In this document: in pieces, positions 18,764 to 27,254 of the stretch
How the letters are laid out: the number at the start of each line of letters is the position of its first letter
How positions within the stretch are numbered: the first letter of the stretch is position 1
DNA from: Fen-999 sp044220545
GTDB lineage: Bacteria > Pseudomonadota > Gammaproteobacteria > Burkholderiales > Rhodocyclaceae
Assembly (NCBI GenBank): GCA_044220545.1
Contig: JBGAQX010000002.1
Location: 62,001 to 126,000 of the forward strand
Reading direction: 5' to 3'
Length of the DNA stretch: 64,000 nt
Program-made: the position numbers and the translations under genes
Notes under the pieces: model-generated
What the model saw: only the letters and a program-made list of their open reading frames with translations
Told to the model about the DNA's origin: nothing
The model's database searches: none

Positions 18764-19488
18764 AGGATGACCTCGAAGGTGGCTGGCAATCCGGCGGCGG
18801 CGCGGTGCGCTTCATAGCGTGCCTCGACGGCCCGCCAGGTCTGGCGGCCCATCAGCCCGGGGCGGCGCGGGCCGCCGATCTGGTTGGCGCCGAGCGCCTT
18901 CAGTTCGCGCAGCAGCGCCGCCAGGTCGCGGTAGTGGAGGCGCAGCGAGCGCTGCTCGACGCGCGGGGCGAGCAGGCCGGCGGCGGCGCACGCGGTGGCC
19001 AGGTTGGCGGCGGGCGAGAATTCGAGTACGTGCCGGTGCCGGTCGGCGCCGGCGAAGGCCGCCGCCAGCTCGGCCAGCGTGCCGGGCCCCAGGCTGCTCA
19101 CCGCCAGCCTGCCGCCGGGCGCCAGCACCCGCGCCGCTTCCGACACCGCTCGGCGCGCGTCGCACCATTGCCAGGTCAGGCTCGACCAGTACAGGTCGAA
19201 AGACGCGGCGGGAAAGGGTAGCGCCTCGATGTCGGAGCAGACGCCGCCGCCGGCCGCCGCCAGCATGGCCGAAGCGAAGTCGGCGGCGATCACATGAGCG
19301 CGGGGCCAGCGTCCGGCCAGCAGGCCGAGCCCGTAGCCCGTGCCGCAGCCGGCGTCGAGGATCGCAGTTGGCGCGGCGTCGGGCAGTTCCGTCAGCAATA
19401 GTTGGCAGACGCGGCGTTGCAGCGTGGCGGCCGCGTCGTAACTGGCGGCGGCGCGATTGAACGACTGGCGGACCGCCTGTCTACTCAT
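18736..19488 (-). CDS. bioC: Malonyl-ACP O-methyltransferase BioC
   Basis: 250 residues from the ATG at 19488, overlapping the bioH stop by 8 bases. It methylates malonyl-ACP to prime pimeloyl synthesis. The start VRQSFNRAAASYDAAATLQR is the usual BioC opening. The SAM-binding motif is ILDAGCGTGYGLGLL, and LYWSSLTWQWCDARRAVSEA matches the family's signature. It is translated in series with bioH and bioD. Confidence 0.94.
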   Translation of the reverse strand: MSRQAVRQSFNRAAASYDAAATLQRRVCQLLLTELPDAAPTAILDAGCGTGYGLGLLAGRWPRAHVIAADFASAMLAAAGGGVCSDIEALPFPAASFDLYWSSLTWQWCDARRAVSEAARVLAPGGRLAVSSLGPGTLAELAAAFAGADRHRHVLEFSPAANLATACAAAGLLAPRVEQRSLRLHYRDLAALLRELKALGANQIGGPRRPGLMGRQTWRAVEARYEAHRAAAGLPATFEVILCTASKPTS

Positions 19489-20143
19489 CGGCGAACTCCG
19501 CCAGCAAGGTGGCGAACCGTTCCGGCTGGGCAATGAAGGGAGCATGGGCGGCCCCGGCGACGACGGTCAGGCGGCCATTCGGCAACTGCTCCGCCAGCCA
19601 GCGGCCCGCCGCCAGCGGCATCAGCGCATCGCGCTCGCCGTGCACCACCAGCGCCGGCTGGCGGAGGCGGGGGACTGCTTCGCGCAAGTCGATGTCGCGC
19701 AACTGTTCCAGGCCGTCGGCCAGCGTGGCATCGTCGGGCCGGTGCGCCGCGACCAGCGCCTGCATCTGGCGCGTCAGCGTCCGGGCCTGCTCGTCGCCCT
19801 GGTTGAGCAGCGCCACAAAGCGGCGCAACGCGCCGGATGGATCGGCGGCGACCGCGGCGGCGAAGCTGTCGAGCAACTCGGCCGGCTGCGCCGCCGGCCA
19901 GCCGGACGTCCGCACGAAGCGGGGCGTGGCGCCAACCAGGACGATGCGGGCGACCTGTTCCGGATAACGCTCCGCCCACCGCAACGCCCGCATGGCCCCC
20001 AGCGACCAGCCGCAGACCACGGCGCCAGGCGGCGGGACATCGACATCGAAGTGCAGGCGAAAGCGCGCGGCCAGTGGAGCGGCGACCGCCTGCCAGACGC
20101 GCTGGTCGAAGCCCCAGCCGGCCAGCAGCACCAGATCCTTCAC
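19481..20143 (-). CDS. bioH: Pimeloyl-ACP methyl ester carboxylesterase BioH
   Basis: 220 residues, a little shorter than E. coli BioH. An alpha/beta hydrolase with nucleophile motif GWSLGAMRALRWAERY, aspartate in VVHGERDALMP and histidine in GAAHAPFIAQPERF. It removes the methyl ester that BioC added, ending pimeloyl chain growth. The GTG at 20143 overlaps the bioF stop as GTGA. Location inside the bio operon supports the assignment. Confidence 0.92.
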   Translation of the reverse strand: MKDLVLLAGWGFDQRVWQAVAAPLAARFRLHFDVDVPPPGAVVCGWSLGAMRALRWAERYPEQVARIVLVGATPRFVRTSGWPAAQPAELLDSFAAAVAADPSGALRRFVALLNQGDEQARTLTRQMQALVAAHRPDDATLADGLEQLRDIDLREAVPRLRQPALVVHGERDALMPLAAGRWLAEQLPNGRLTVVAGAAHAPFIAQPERFATLLAEFADE

Positions 20144-21309
20144 GCCGACACCTTTGCCAGGGCCGCCACCAGCCGGTCCACCTGCGCTTCGCTGTGCGCC
20201 GCGGAGAGCGAAATGCGCAGTCGCGCCTGACCGGCCGGCACGGTCGGTGGCCGGATGGCGGGCGCCCAGACGCCTTGGGCCAGCAGATCCTCGGCGACGG
20301 TCAGGGTCTCGCGGTTGCCGCCGATGACCAACGGCTGGATGGCGGTGTCCGATGGCAGCAGCCGCCAGCCATGTCGGGCGCATACCGGCGCCAGGCCGGT
20401 GCGCAGGCGATCGATCAGGGCCCGCAGATGGGTGCGGCGCAGGTCGCCGGGGTCGGCGGCTTCGATCAGTCGCAGGCTCTCCAGCAGGGCGACGGCCAGC
20501 AGTGGCGGCGCGGCGGTGGTGAACACGGCGGTGCGCGCCTTCTGCTCCAGCCAGTCGATGACCGACCGGTCGCCGGCGACGAAGGCGCCCGCCACGCCGG
20601 CCGCCTTGCCCAGTGTGCCCATGATCAGCAGGCGCTTCGACGCGGGCAGTCGGCAATGGGCCGCCGTGCCGCGCCCCTGGGGGCCGAGTACGCCGAAACC
20701 GTGCGCGTCGTCCACCACCAGCCAGGCGTTGAATCGCTCCGCCAACACCAGCAGCTCCGCCAGCGGCGCAATGTCGCCGTCCATGCTGAAAACCGCGTCG
20801 GTAAGGATGAGTTTTTGCCTGGCCGGACTGGCGGCGAGTTGCGCCGACAGCGTCGCCAGGTCGCCATGCGGGTAACGGTGGTCGTCGGCCAGCGACAAGC
20901 GCACCGCGTCGATCAGCGAGGCGTGGTTCAGTTTGTCGGCGAAGATGGCGTCACCGCGCCCCGCCAGGGCGGGCACGATGCCCAGATTGGCCATGTAGCC
21001 GGTCGAGAAGAGCAGTGCCTTGCCCATGCCGACGAAGGCGGCGAGCCGCTCTTCGAGTTCCTGGTGGGCCGCGAAATGGCCGCCGAGAAAATGCGATGCG
21101 CCGGCGCCGACGCCCCAGCAGCGGGCGCCGGCGGCGGCGGCCTCGATCAGTCGAGGGTCGGCGGCGAGACCCAGGTAGTCGTTACTCGCGAAGGCCAGCG
21201 CGGGCTGGCCATCGATGAGCATCTCCGGGCCGCAGGGGGAGCCGGCAATTCGGCGCCGGCGCAGCAGCGCCATGTCGGCGAGGGCGGCCAGTTCGCTGTC
21301 GAAGTTCAT
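20140..21309 (-). CDS. bioF: 8-amino-7-oxononanoate synthase
   Basis: 389 residues. A PLP enzyme that joins pimeloyl-ACP and L-alanine. It shows FASNDYLGLAADPRLI, the substrate region LLFSTGYMANLG, DDAHGFGVLGPQGRG and the PLP lysine in IMGTLGKAAGVAGAFVAG. It overlaps bioA by 4 bases (ATGA) and bioH by 4. Confidence 0.95.
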   Translation of the reverse strand: MNFDSELAALADMALLRRRRIAGSPCGPEMLIDGQPALAFASNDYLGLAADPRLIEAAAAGARCWGVGAGASHFLGGHFAAHQELEERLAAFVGMGKALLFSTGYMANLGIVPALAGRGDAIFADKLNHASLIDAVRLSLADDHRYPHGDLATLSAQLAASPARQKLILTDAVFSMDGDIAPLAELLVLAERFNAWLVVDDAHGFGVLGPQGRGTAAHCRLPASKRLLIMGTLGKAAGVAGAFVAGDRSVIDWLEQKARTAVFTTAAPPLLAVALLESLRLIEAADPGDLRRTHLRALIDRLRTGLAPVCARHGWRLLPSDTAIQPLVIGGNRETLTVAEDLLAQGVWAPAIRPPTVPAGQARLRISLSAAHSEAQVDRLVAALAKVSA

Positions 21310-22637
21310 GACACAAGCGCCGCGTCGAGCGCCGTGCCGACGACATGGCAGAGCTGCTCGATTTCGGCGTCGTCGAGGATATAGGGCGGCATCAGATAGA
21401 CGGTGTTGCCGATGGGCCGCAGCAGGGCCTCGCGCGCCAGCGCGGCGCGGTGGAAGCGGCGCCCGAACCCCGGGTCGGCATCGACCTCGAAGGCGAAGAT
21501 CATGCCGCGTCGCCGGTAGTGGCGCACCCGCGGATGCCCGGCCAGCGGCAGGAGCAGCGTGTCGATTCGCGCCGATCTGGCGGCGTTGGCGGCGAGCACA
21601 TCATCCTGCGCGAAGATGTCCAGCGTGGCCAGGGCCGCGCGGCAGGCGAGCGGATTGCCGGTGTAGGAGTGCGAGTGCAGGAAGCCGCGCGCCGCGCTGT
21701 CGTCGAGGAAGGCCTGGTAGATCGCATCGCGCGTCATGACCACCGAAAGCGGCAGGTAGCCGCCGGTGATGCCCTTCGACAGGCAAAGAAAGTCGGGACG
21801 CCAGGAATGGTCTGTAGCGGCCTGCTCGTGGGCGAAGAAAGTGCCCGTGCGGCCGAAGCCGACGGCGATCTCGTCGCAGATCAGATGAAGGTGGTACCGG
21901 TCGCACAGCGCGCGGGCCAGGCGCAGGTATTCCGGATCGTGCATGGCCATGCCGGTGGCGCACTGGACCAGCGGCTCGACGATCAGCGCGGCGGTGCGGG
22001 CGTGGTGCTCGGCGAGATGGGCCTCCAGCGCGGCGGCGGCATGGCGGGCGGCCGCCAGCGGACTGTCGGCGTTGCGGGCATCGGGCGAGGGCAGCACGGC
22101 GGCGGCGCGCAGCAGCGGCGCATAGGCGTCGCGGAAGATGGGAATGTCGGTCACGCCCAGCGCGCCGACCGTTTCGCCGTGGTAGCCGCCGGCCAGACAG
22201 AGAAATCCGTTCTTCTCGGGCCGGCCGCTGTTGCGCCAGTAGTGCGCGGACATTTTGAGGGCGATCTCGGTCGCCGAGGCGCCGTCCGAGGCGTAGAAAC
22301 AATGGCCGAGTTCGTTGCCGGCCAAGGCGCTCAGCCGCTCGGAGAGCGCCACCACCGGCTCGTGGGTGGCACCGGCCAGGATGACATGTTCAAGACGTTC
22401 CAGTTGATCCCTGAGCGCCGCGTTGATGCGCGGATTGCAGTGGCCGAAGAGATTGACCCACCAGGAACTGATGCCGTCGAGGTAGCGCCGGCCGTCGGTG
22501 TCGTAGAGCCAGGCGCCTTGGCCGTGGGCGATGGACAACAGCGGCAATTCGCCCGTGTCGTGCTGGCGCATTTGCGTGCAGGGGTGCCAGACGGCTTTGA
22601 TGCTGCGCTGGAGCAGGGAATCTTCCATGGGCGGCAT
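21306..22637 (-). CDS. bioA: Adenosylmethionine-8-amino-7-oxononanoate aminotransferase
   Basis: 443 residues. It aminates 7-keto-8-aminopelargonate using SAM as donor. Class III aminotransferase features are clear: DGISSWWVNLFGHCNPRI, GGYHGETVGALGVTD, ICDEIAVGFGRTG and the PLP lysine in CLSKGITGGYLPLSVV. It is the first gene of bioA-F-H-C-D. The start could be the ATG at 22637 or three codons in at 22628; neither has a strong ribosome site. Confidence 0.95.
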   Translation of the reverse strand: MPPMEDSLLQRSIKAVWHPCTQMRQHDTGELPLLSIAHGQGAWLYDTDGRRYLDGISSWWVNLFGHCNPRINAALRDQLERLEHVILAGATHEPVVALSERLSALAGNELGHCFYASDGASATEIALKMSAHYWRNSGRPEKNGFLCLAGGYHGETVGALGVTDIPIFRDAYAPLLRAAAVLPSPDARNADSPLAAARHAAAALEAHLAEHHARTAALIVEPLVQCATGMAMHDPEYLRLARALCDRYHLHLICDEIAVGFGRTGTFFAHEQAATDHSWRPDFLCLSKGITGGYLPLSVVMTRDAIYQAFLDDSAARGFLHSHSYTGNPLACRAALATLDIFAQDDVLAANAARSARIDTLLLPLAGHPRVRHYRRRGMIFAFEVDADPGFGRRFHRAALAREALLRPIGNTVYLMPPYILDDAEIEQLCHVVGTALDAALVS

Positions 22638-22659
22638 TTTACCGCCCGGGCATGGTCGC

Positions 22660-23094
22660 TCAGCTATTGGTTGCGACCCAGCGGCTCAAGGTCGCGGCAT
22701 CCATCGCGCCGGCTTGGCGGGCGATTTCGCGGCCATTCCTGAAAATGGCGATGGTCGGGATGCTGCGGATGCCGAAACGGGCGGCCAGGGCCTGATGCGC
22801 CTCGGTATTCACCTTGGCCAGACGGTAGCGCGGTTCCAGTGTTCGCGCCGCCTGGGCGAAGGCGGGCGCCATCGCTCGGCACGGGCCGCACCAGGGCGCC
22901 CAGAAATCGACCACGATCGGCAGGTCGGAACGACCAACATGGGTGTCGAACGAGGTTTCATCGAGTTCCACCGGTTCGCCGGCAAACAGCGCACCCTTGC
23001 ATTTGCCGCAGGTGCCGCCGCCGGCAAGGCGCTCGACGGGCACCCGGTTGGGCGCGTGGCAGTTGGGACAGACGACGATCATTGACTCGCTCAT
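22660..23094 (-). CDS. trxC: Thioredoxin 2 (zinc-binding thioredoxin)
   Basis: 144 residues. An N-terminal zinc site made by CPNCHAPNR and CGKCKG precedes a thioredoxin domain with the active site FWAPWCGPCRAMAPAF and cis-proline loop IRSIPTIAIF. It reduces protein disulfides in the cytoplasm and is often induced by oxidative stress. It ends 22 bases before bioA. A four-copy 14-base repeat lies upstream. Confidence 0.95.
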   Translation of the reverse strand: MSESMIVVCPNCHAPNRVPVERLAGGGTCGKCKGALFAGEPVELDETSFDTHVGRSDLPIVVDFWAPWCGPCRAMAPAFAQAARTLEPRYRLAKVNTEAHQALAARFGIRSIPTIAIFRNGREIARQAGAMDAATLSRWVATNS

Positions 23095-23140
23095 GCTCGG
23101 CTCCGGATGACGATATGCCCCGGATATGGGGCCGGGAGAA

Positions 23141-23196
23141 GTCGATTCAAGGCGGTCGATTCAAGGCGGTCGATTCAAGGCGGTCGATTCAAGGCG
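23141..23196. repeat. Four tandem copies of a 14-base repeat
   Basis: The unit GTCGATTCAAGGCG is repeated four times without any difference (56 bases), in the gap between the ferritin-like gene and trxC, 47 bases upstream of the trxC start. The unit is not a multiple of three and lies in no gene. Identical copies suggest recent slippage or amplification. A GCGGGC/GCCCGC stem-loop at 23200-23219 sits next to it, towards the end of the upstream operon. Confidence 0.9.
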
Positions 23197-23225
23197 GGAG
23201 CGGGCTGTTGTCGGCCCGCCCCGGG

Positions 23226-23729
23226 TCAGACCCCGCCGCCGCGATGCACCGTTTCGTAGTAGAGCTTTTCCAGTTCAAGCTTGTGCTTGGTTTCTTCACT
23301 GGCCAGGTACTTGAACAGGTCGCGGATCGGGCCGGGCGGCGTGGTCTCCGCCAGCTCGCCATAGTGCGTCATGGCGGCGTGCTCGCGGCCCATGGCGTAT
23401 TGCAGCACCGCCTGGTCGTCGGGCTGGTCGCCCAGGTCCGGCAGGTGCAGGCAGTCCGAAAACTTGCTGTCGGTGGCCGTGCGGCCGATTTCGGCCTTGA
23501 CCTGCTCGGCGATGTCCGCGCGCCGGGCGAGCGCGCCGAACAGGTCGAAGTGCGTCTGTTCTTCCGCCGCCAGTTCTTCGACCAGGTAACGGATGCGCTT
23601 GCTCACCTTCGGGATCAGCGCGGTGTAGAAGTCGCGCGCGCTTTCCTCGAAGCTGGTGGCGACTTCGAGGATTTCCCGCAGGGTGGTTTTGCCGCGCAGG
23701 CGCTCGACGCCATGGCTGCCTTCGGTCAT
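23226..23729 (-). CDS. Ferritin-like/rubrerythrin-type diiron protein, last gene of the MBX-like operon
   Basis: 167 residues forming a four-helix bundle with a diiron set: Glu28/29 in SFEESARDFY, E57-x-x-H60 in AAEEQTHFD, Glu116 in GREHAAMTHY and E146-x-x-H149 in ASEETKHKLELEKLYYE. There is no rubredoxin domain and no signal peptide. Family members reduce peroxide or store iron in anaerobes. The start overlaps the stop of the preceding flavoprotein gene as ATGA, so the two are translated together, which suggests a protective or electron-accepting role tied to the complex. Confidence 0.8.
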   Translation of the reverse strand: MTEGSHGVERLRGKTTLREILEVATSFEESARDFYTALIPKVSKRIRYLVEELAAEEQTHFDLFGALARRADIAEQVKAEIGRTATDSKFSDCLHLPDLGDQPDDQAVLQYAMGREHAAMTHYGELAETTPPGPIRDLFKYLASEETKHKLELEKLYYETVHRGGGV

Positions 23730-25525
23730 GTTGTCTTCTCCACGGGAATCAGTACGGCGTGAATGCTGGCGGCGACGCGGTGGCCGTCGGCGACGGCGGT
23801 CACCACATCCGGGCCGCGCACCATGTCGCCGGCCGCCCAGAGCCAGGATTCGCTGGTGCGCCCGCCGGTATCGACTTGAAGTCGGCCGCGATTCCAGGCC
23901 AGCTTTTCGGTGAGCGCATCGCCCAGCAGGCTGGCATCCGTCATTTGGCCGATGGCTTCGACAATCATGCCGCCGGCGTGGAACTGCTCATCGGTTTCGT
24001 CGTAGCTGGGTGCGAAGCGGCCCTGCTCGTCGAAGATGGCCTTGACGCGCCAGGTCTTCAAGCCAGTCACCTGGCCATTGTCGACGACGACCTGTTGCGG
24101 GCCGCGCGCGTCGAGAATGACCACGCCCTCTTCGCCGGCCTCCTTGATCTCGTCGGGATCGGCGAGGAAATGTGCCAGATCTTCAAGCGCGGTCAGGGTT
24201 ACCTTCACTTCGCCATATTGCTTCTTTTGCAGCCGAGCCAGCGTGCGGGCGATGTCCATGGCGACGTTGCCGCCGCCGATCACCACGGCCTGGCGCGGCG
24301 TGCCGAAGTCCTCGTTGGCGGTCGCCTGGCGCAGCAGATCGACGGCCTTGCGCACGTCCGGGTGGTCGCTGCCGGGAATGCGCGTGGCACGGCCGAGTTG
24401 CAGGCCGAGGCCAAGCAGGACGGCGTCGTGCGTGTTGCGCAGCTCGTCGAGCGCGATGTCCTTGCCGATGCGCACGTTGCAGCGGATATCGACGCCGACC
24501 GAGCGGATGATATCGACATCCTGGTCGATGATGTCGTAAGGCAGGCGGTATTCGGGAATGCCCCAGCGCGTCATGCCACCGGGCTGGTCGAGCGCCTCGA
24601 AGACGGTGACCGCGTGGCCCAGGCGGGCGAGGTCGAAGGCGGCGGTGAGACCGGCCGGTCCGGCGCCGATGATGGCCACCTTCCTGCCGGTTGCGGCGGC
24701 CGGTTTGCCCAGCGCCCGCTTGATCTGGTCGACCGACACCTGGTCCATGATGTGGCGCTTGAGCCAGCGGATGGCGATGGGGTCGCCTTCGTGGCGGGCG
24801 GCGCAGGTGGTCTCGCACTTGTGCGTGCAGACACGGCCGCAAATGCCGGAGAACGGGTTGCTGGCGTAGAGCAGCTCGACGCCGCGCTGGTAGTCGCCGT
24901 CGCGGACCGCGGCGATGTAGTCGGGAATCGCCATGTGCGTCGGGCAGGTGGCGACGCACAGGCCGCAGGCGACGCAACGGTCGGCTTCGAAGCGGGCTTC
25001 CGCCACCGAGTAGCCGGCGACGATTTCGGCGAACGAACCGAGGCGTTGCCCGGGTGCCATTTCGCCCATGTGCTGGCGAGTCTCGGCCATCAGCCGGTGG
25101 CCCTCGGGGCGCCGGTAGCCAAGCTCCGCGTTGTCCCAATGCTTCTTGTCGACGCCCGGGGTGAAGCGGAAGGCATCGGGGTCGCTCTCCACCCAGGTGT
25201 AGGCGTTGGACATGGTGAGCGACTTGGTCATGCAGACATCGACGCACAGCGCGCACCAGCAGCAGCGGCCGTAGTCGATGCGCGGCCGCAGGCCGGAATC
25301 GCCCTGTTTCGTGGCGATGCCCTCGACCGGCAGCATGTCGATGGCGCCGTTCTGGCAGATCGTTTCGCAGGTGCCGCAGCCGATGCACTTCTCGACATCG
25401 TTCTGGTGGAAGCCCCGGTAGCGCGGCGAGCCGGGCCGGTCGTTGAACGGGTCGCGGATCGTTACCGGATCGCGGAAGAGGTTCTTCCACGCGGTGAAGG
25501 GGGACAGTACGTCACGTACGCTCAT
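23726..25525 (-). CDS. Fusion of NuoI-like iron-sulfur module and GltD-like NAD(P)H flavoprotein
   Basis: 599 residues. Residues 40-100 carry two ferredoxin clusters: C47/C50/C53/C57 and C88/C91/C94/C98, like NuoI/MbxN. Residues 184-194 (CVACGLCVATCP) add a third CxxCxxCxxxC set, and C229/C233/C237/C241 a further group as in GltD. From about 280 to 590 it is a GltD/NfnB-type flavoprotein: VAIIGAGPAGLTAAFDLA for FAD, GGMTRWGIPEYRLP, the NAD(P)H site VIGGGNVAMDIARTLARL and the closing WAAGDMVRGPDVVTAVADG. It would pass electrons between NAD(P)H, FAD and the membrane complex encoded upstream. Soluble homologues use separate ferredoxin or NfnB chains. It overlaps the ferritin-like gene. Confidence 0.88.
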   Translation of the reverse strand: MSVRDVLSPFTAWKNLFRDPVTIRDPFNDRPGSPRYRGFHQNDVEKCIGCGTCETICQNGAIDMLPVEGIATKQGDSGLRPRIDYGRCCWCALCVDVCMTKSLTMSNAYTWVESDPDAFRFTPGVDKKHWDNAELGYRRPEGHRLMAETRQHMGEMAPGQRLGSFAEIVAGYSVAEARFEADRCVACGLCVATCPTHMAIPDYIAAVRDGDYQRGVELLYASNPFSGICGRVCTHKCETTCAARHEGDPIAIRWLKRHIMDQVSVDQIKRALGKPAAATGRKVAIIGAGPAGLTAAFDLARLGHAVTVFEALDQPGGMTRWGIPEYRLPYDIIDQDVDIIRSVGVDIRCNVRIGKDIALDELRNTHDAVLLGLGLQLGRATRIPGSDHPDVRKAVDLLRQATANEDFGTPRQAVVIGGGNVAMDIARTLARLQKKQYGEVKVTLTALEDLAHFLADPDEIKEAGEEGVVILDARGPQQVVVDNGQVTGLKTWRVKAIFDEQGRFAPSYDETDEQFHAGGMIVEAIGQMTDASLLGDALTEKLAWNRGRLQVDTGGRTSESWLWAAGDMVRGPDVVTAVADGHRVAASIHAVLIPVEKTT

Positions 25526-25537
25526 CGCTGGCTCTCG

Positions 25538-26713
25538 TTATCGTTCAATCTCGGGCGGATAGGTGTGCAGGGACACCATGAGCGCGGCGACATCGGAAAT
25601 ATTGACGTTCACGATCATGCGTTCCAGCAGGGCCATGGCGTGGGTGTACGAAGGGCCGCGCACGTTCACGCGGCGTGGGTAGCCGCTGCCGTCCGTCACC
25701 AGGTAGTAGCCGTATTCGCCGCGCGAGCATTCGCCGCGGATGTAGGTTTCACCGCGCGGGATCTTCCAGTGCAGCACGTTGGGGGTTGGCGCCATCAACG
25801 GGCCATCCTTGGGCATTCGGGCGAGAATCTGGCGGATGAGATCGACGGAGACCAGCACGTCGCGGCGGCGCACGTCGGCGCGCGTGTAGATGTCGGAATC
25901 GTGGCCGATCACCGGCTCGAAATCGAGCCGCGAATAGACGAGGTAGGGCTGGTCCTTGCGCACGTCTTTCGCCACGCCGGCGGCGCGGGCGTTCGGCCCG
26001 GTGACGCCGTACTCGTCCAGCCAGGACGGATCGATCACGCCCACGCCGACGGTGCGCTTCTTGAATACGGCGTTGCAGAACATCACGTCGTACACATCCT
26101 GCAGCGTGGTTTCGACTTCGCGCAGGGTTTCTTCCATGCGCTTTTCGAAACCTTCCGGCAGGCCGTCGCGCACGCCGCCGGGCAGGATGAACATGTGATA
26201 GATCCGGGCGCCGGTCAGTTCCTCGAAGCGGTCGAGCATCAGGTCGCGGACGTAGGTGGTCCACTGGCCGATCACGCCCTGGCCCAGTGCGCCGGCCTGG
26301 CCGCCGAGATACATCATGTAGCTGTTCAGTCGGCCCATTTCGAGGATCAGGGCGCGGATCCAGTTGGCACGTTCCGGCGCCTGGATACCGGCGAGTTCCT
26401 CGACGGCGGCCGCGTAGCAGTACTCGTTGAAGTCCGGTTCCGGCACGCAGATGCGACAGACGATCGGGAAGCACTGGATGAAGGTGCGGCGCTCCATCAG
26501 CTTTTCGAAGCCGCGGTGCAGGTAACCGACGTGGGTCTTGCCTTCCACCACTTCATCGCCGCAGACGGTGAGTTCGACCGACATGTTGCCGGTGATGCCG
26601 GGGTGGTTCGGGCCCTGCCAGAGCTTCAGGTACTTGCCCGAGCTCAGGTCGATGTCGAGCGTGCCGTCGGCTTTCCTGGCCGGATACTGGCCGCGGTCGA
26701 GGGTGTAGGTCAT
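25538..26713 (-). CDS. NuoD/MbxL-like large subunit without NiFe ligands
   Basis: 391 residues from the ATG at 26713 (a GTG four codons earlier is possible). PNHPGITGNMSVELTVCGDE and GYLHRGFEKLMERRTFIQ are shared with complex I NuoD and hydrogenase large subunits. The N-terminal metal motif is CRICVPEPDFNEYCY (C86, C89): only the first cysteine of the hydrogenase RxCGxC motif is kept. The C-terminus ends LMVSLHTYPPEIER, with no DPCxxC. NiFe binding is therefore excluded, as in complex I and the archaeal MBX/MBS proteins. It sits between NuoC-like and NuoI-like genes. Confidence 0.9.
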   Translation of the reverse strand: MTYTLDRGQYPARKADGTLDIDLSSGKYLKLWQGPNHPGITGNMSVELTVCGDEVVEGKTHVGYLHRGFEKLMERRTFIQCFPIVCRICVPEPDFNEYCYAAAVEELAGIQAPERANWIRALILEMGRLNSYMMYLGGQAGALGQGVIGQWTTYVRDLMLDRFEELTGARIYHMFILPGGVRDGLPEGFEKRMEETLREVETTLQDVYDVMFCNAVFKKRTVGVGVIDPSWLDEYGVTGPNARAAGVAKDVRKDQPYLVYSRLDFEPVIGHDSDIYTRADVRRRDVLVSVDLIRQILARMPKDGPLMAPTPNVLHWKIPRGETYIRGECSRGEYGYYLVTDGSGYPRRVNVRGPSYTHAMALLERMIVNVNISDVAALMVSLHTYPPEIER

Positions 26714-26714
26714 G

Positions 26715-27245
26715 TCAACGCCCACCCGGATAGAGTTGCTGCTTCATGTGCGTCGCCGGATCGCGCGTCTCGCGCCCCGGCCGCTGGTTGTAGCTGTCGT
26801 TGGCATACTTCAGCGTGTCGAAATCGCGCCGGTAGGGCGGAATGTCGTTCCAGCCTTCGAGGATGAAGTCCTCGCGCAGGCGCGGGCTGCCGGGAAAGTC
26901 GATGCCGAACATCTCGCGCAGTTCGCGCTGGTAGGTTGCCGCCGTCGGCCAGACTTCATGGATGCTGTCCATGGTGGCGGCTTCACGCGGAATGAACACC
27001 CGCAAGCCGAGGTCGCGGCGCTTGCTTCGGTCGCAGAGCAGATAGGTGAGCTGGAACCGCCCGTCTTCGAGCCAGTCCACCGCGGTCAGCAGCACGAGGT
27101 GGGTGAAGCCCTCGCGATCGCGCAGGTGCGCCAGCAGCGCGCGCAGGTGTTCCTTCGGTACGGTCAGGAAGGCGAGGTCGGGCCGCTGTTCGGTGAACTC
27201 GCCGAGCGGAAAGAGGTTCTTGAGTCTGGTGTGGAGTTCGCGCAT
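26715..27245 (-). CDS. NuoC/MbxK-like subunit
   Basis: 176 residues. The family signature is visible: YQRELREMFGIDFPGSPRLR, then EGWNDIPPYRRDFD, corresponding to the 30-kDa subunit of complex I, which packs against NuoD. It starts 9 bases after the NuoB-like stop and ends one base before the NuoD-like ATG. The protein has no cofactor motif and should be structural. Confidence 0.88.
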   Translation of the reverse strand: MRELHTRLKNLFPLGEFTEQRPDLAFLTVPKEHLRALLAHLRDREGFTHLVLLTAVDWLEDGRFQLTYLLCDRSKRRDLGLRVFIPREAATMDSIHEVWPTAATYQRELREMFGIDFPGSPRLREDFILEGWNDIPPYRRDFDTLKYANDSYNQRPGRETRDPATHMKQQLYPGGR

Positions 27246-27254
27246 CTTCGGTCG

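Noticed and set aside
23141..23196. CRISPR array
   Set aside because: The repeats are 14 bases long, directly adjacent and without spacers, and no cas gene is nearby.
23759..26866. A 1035-codon plus-strand open frame opposite the NuoD-like and flavoprotein genes
   Set aside because: Composition is rich in His, Val, Asp and Ala with no recognisable motif; the minus-strand genes carry full family signatures and overlapping start/stop codons.
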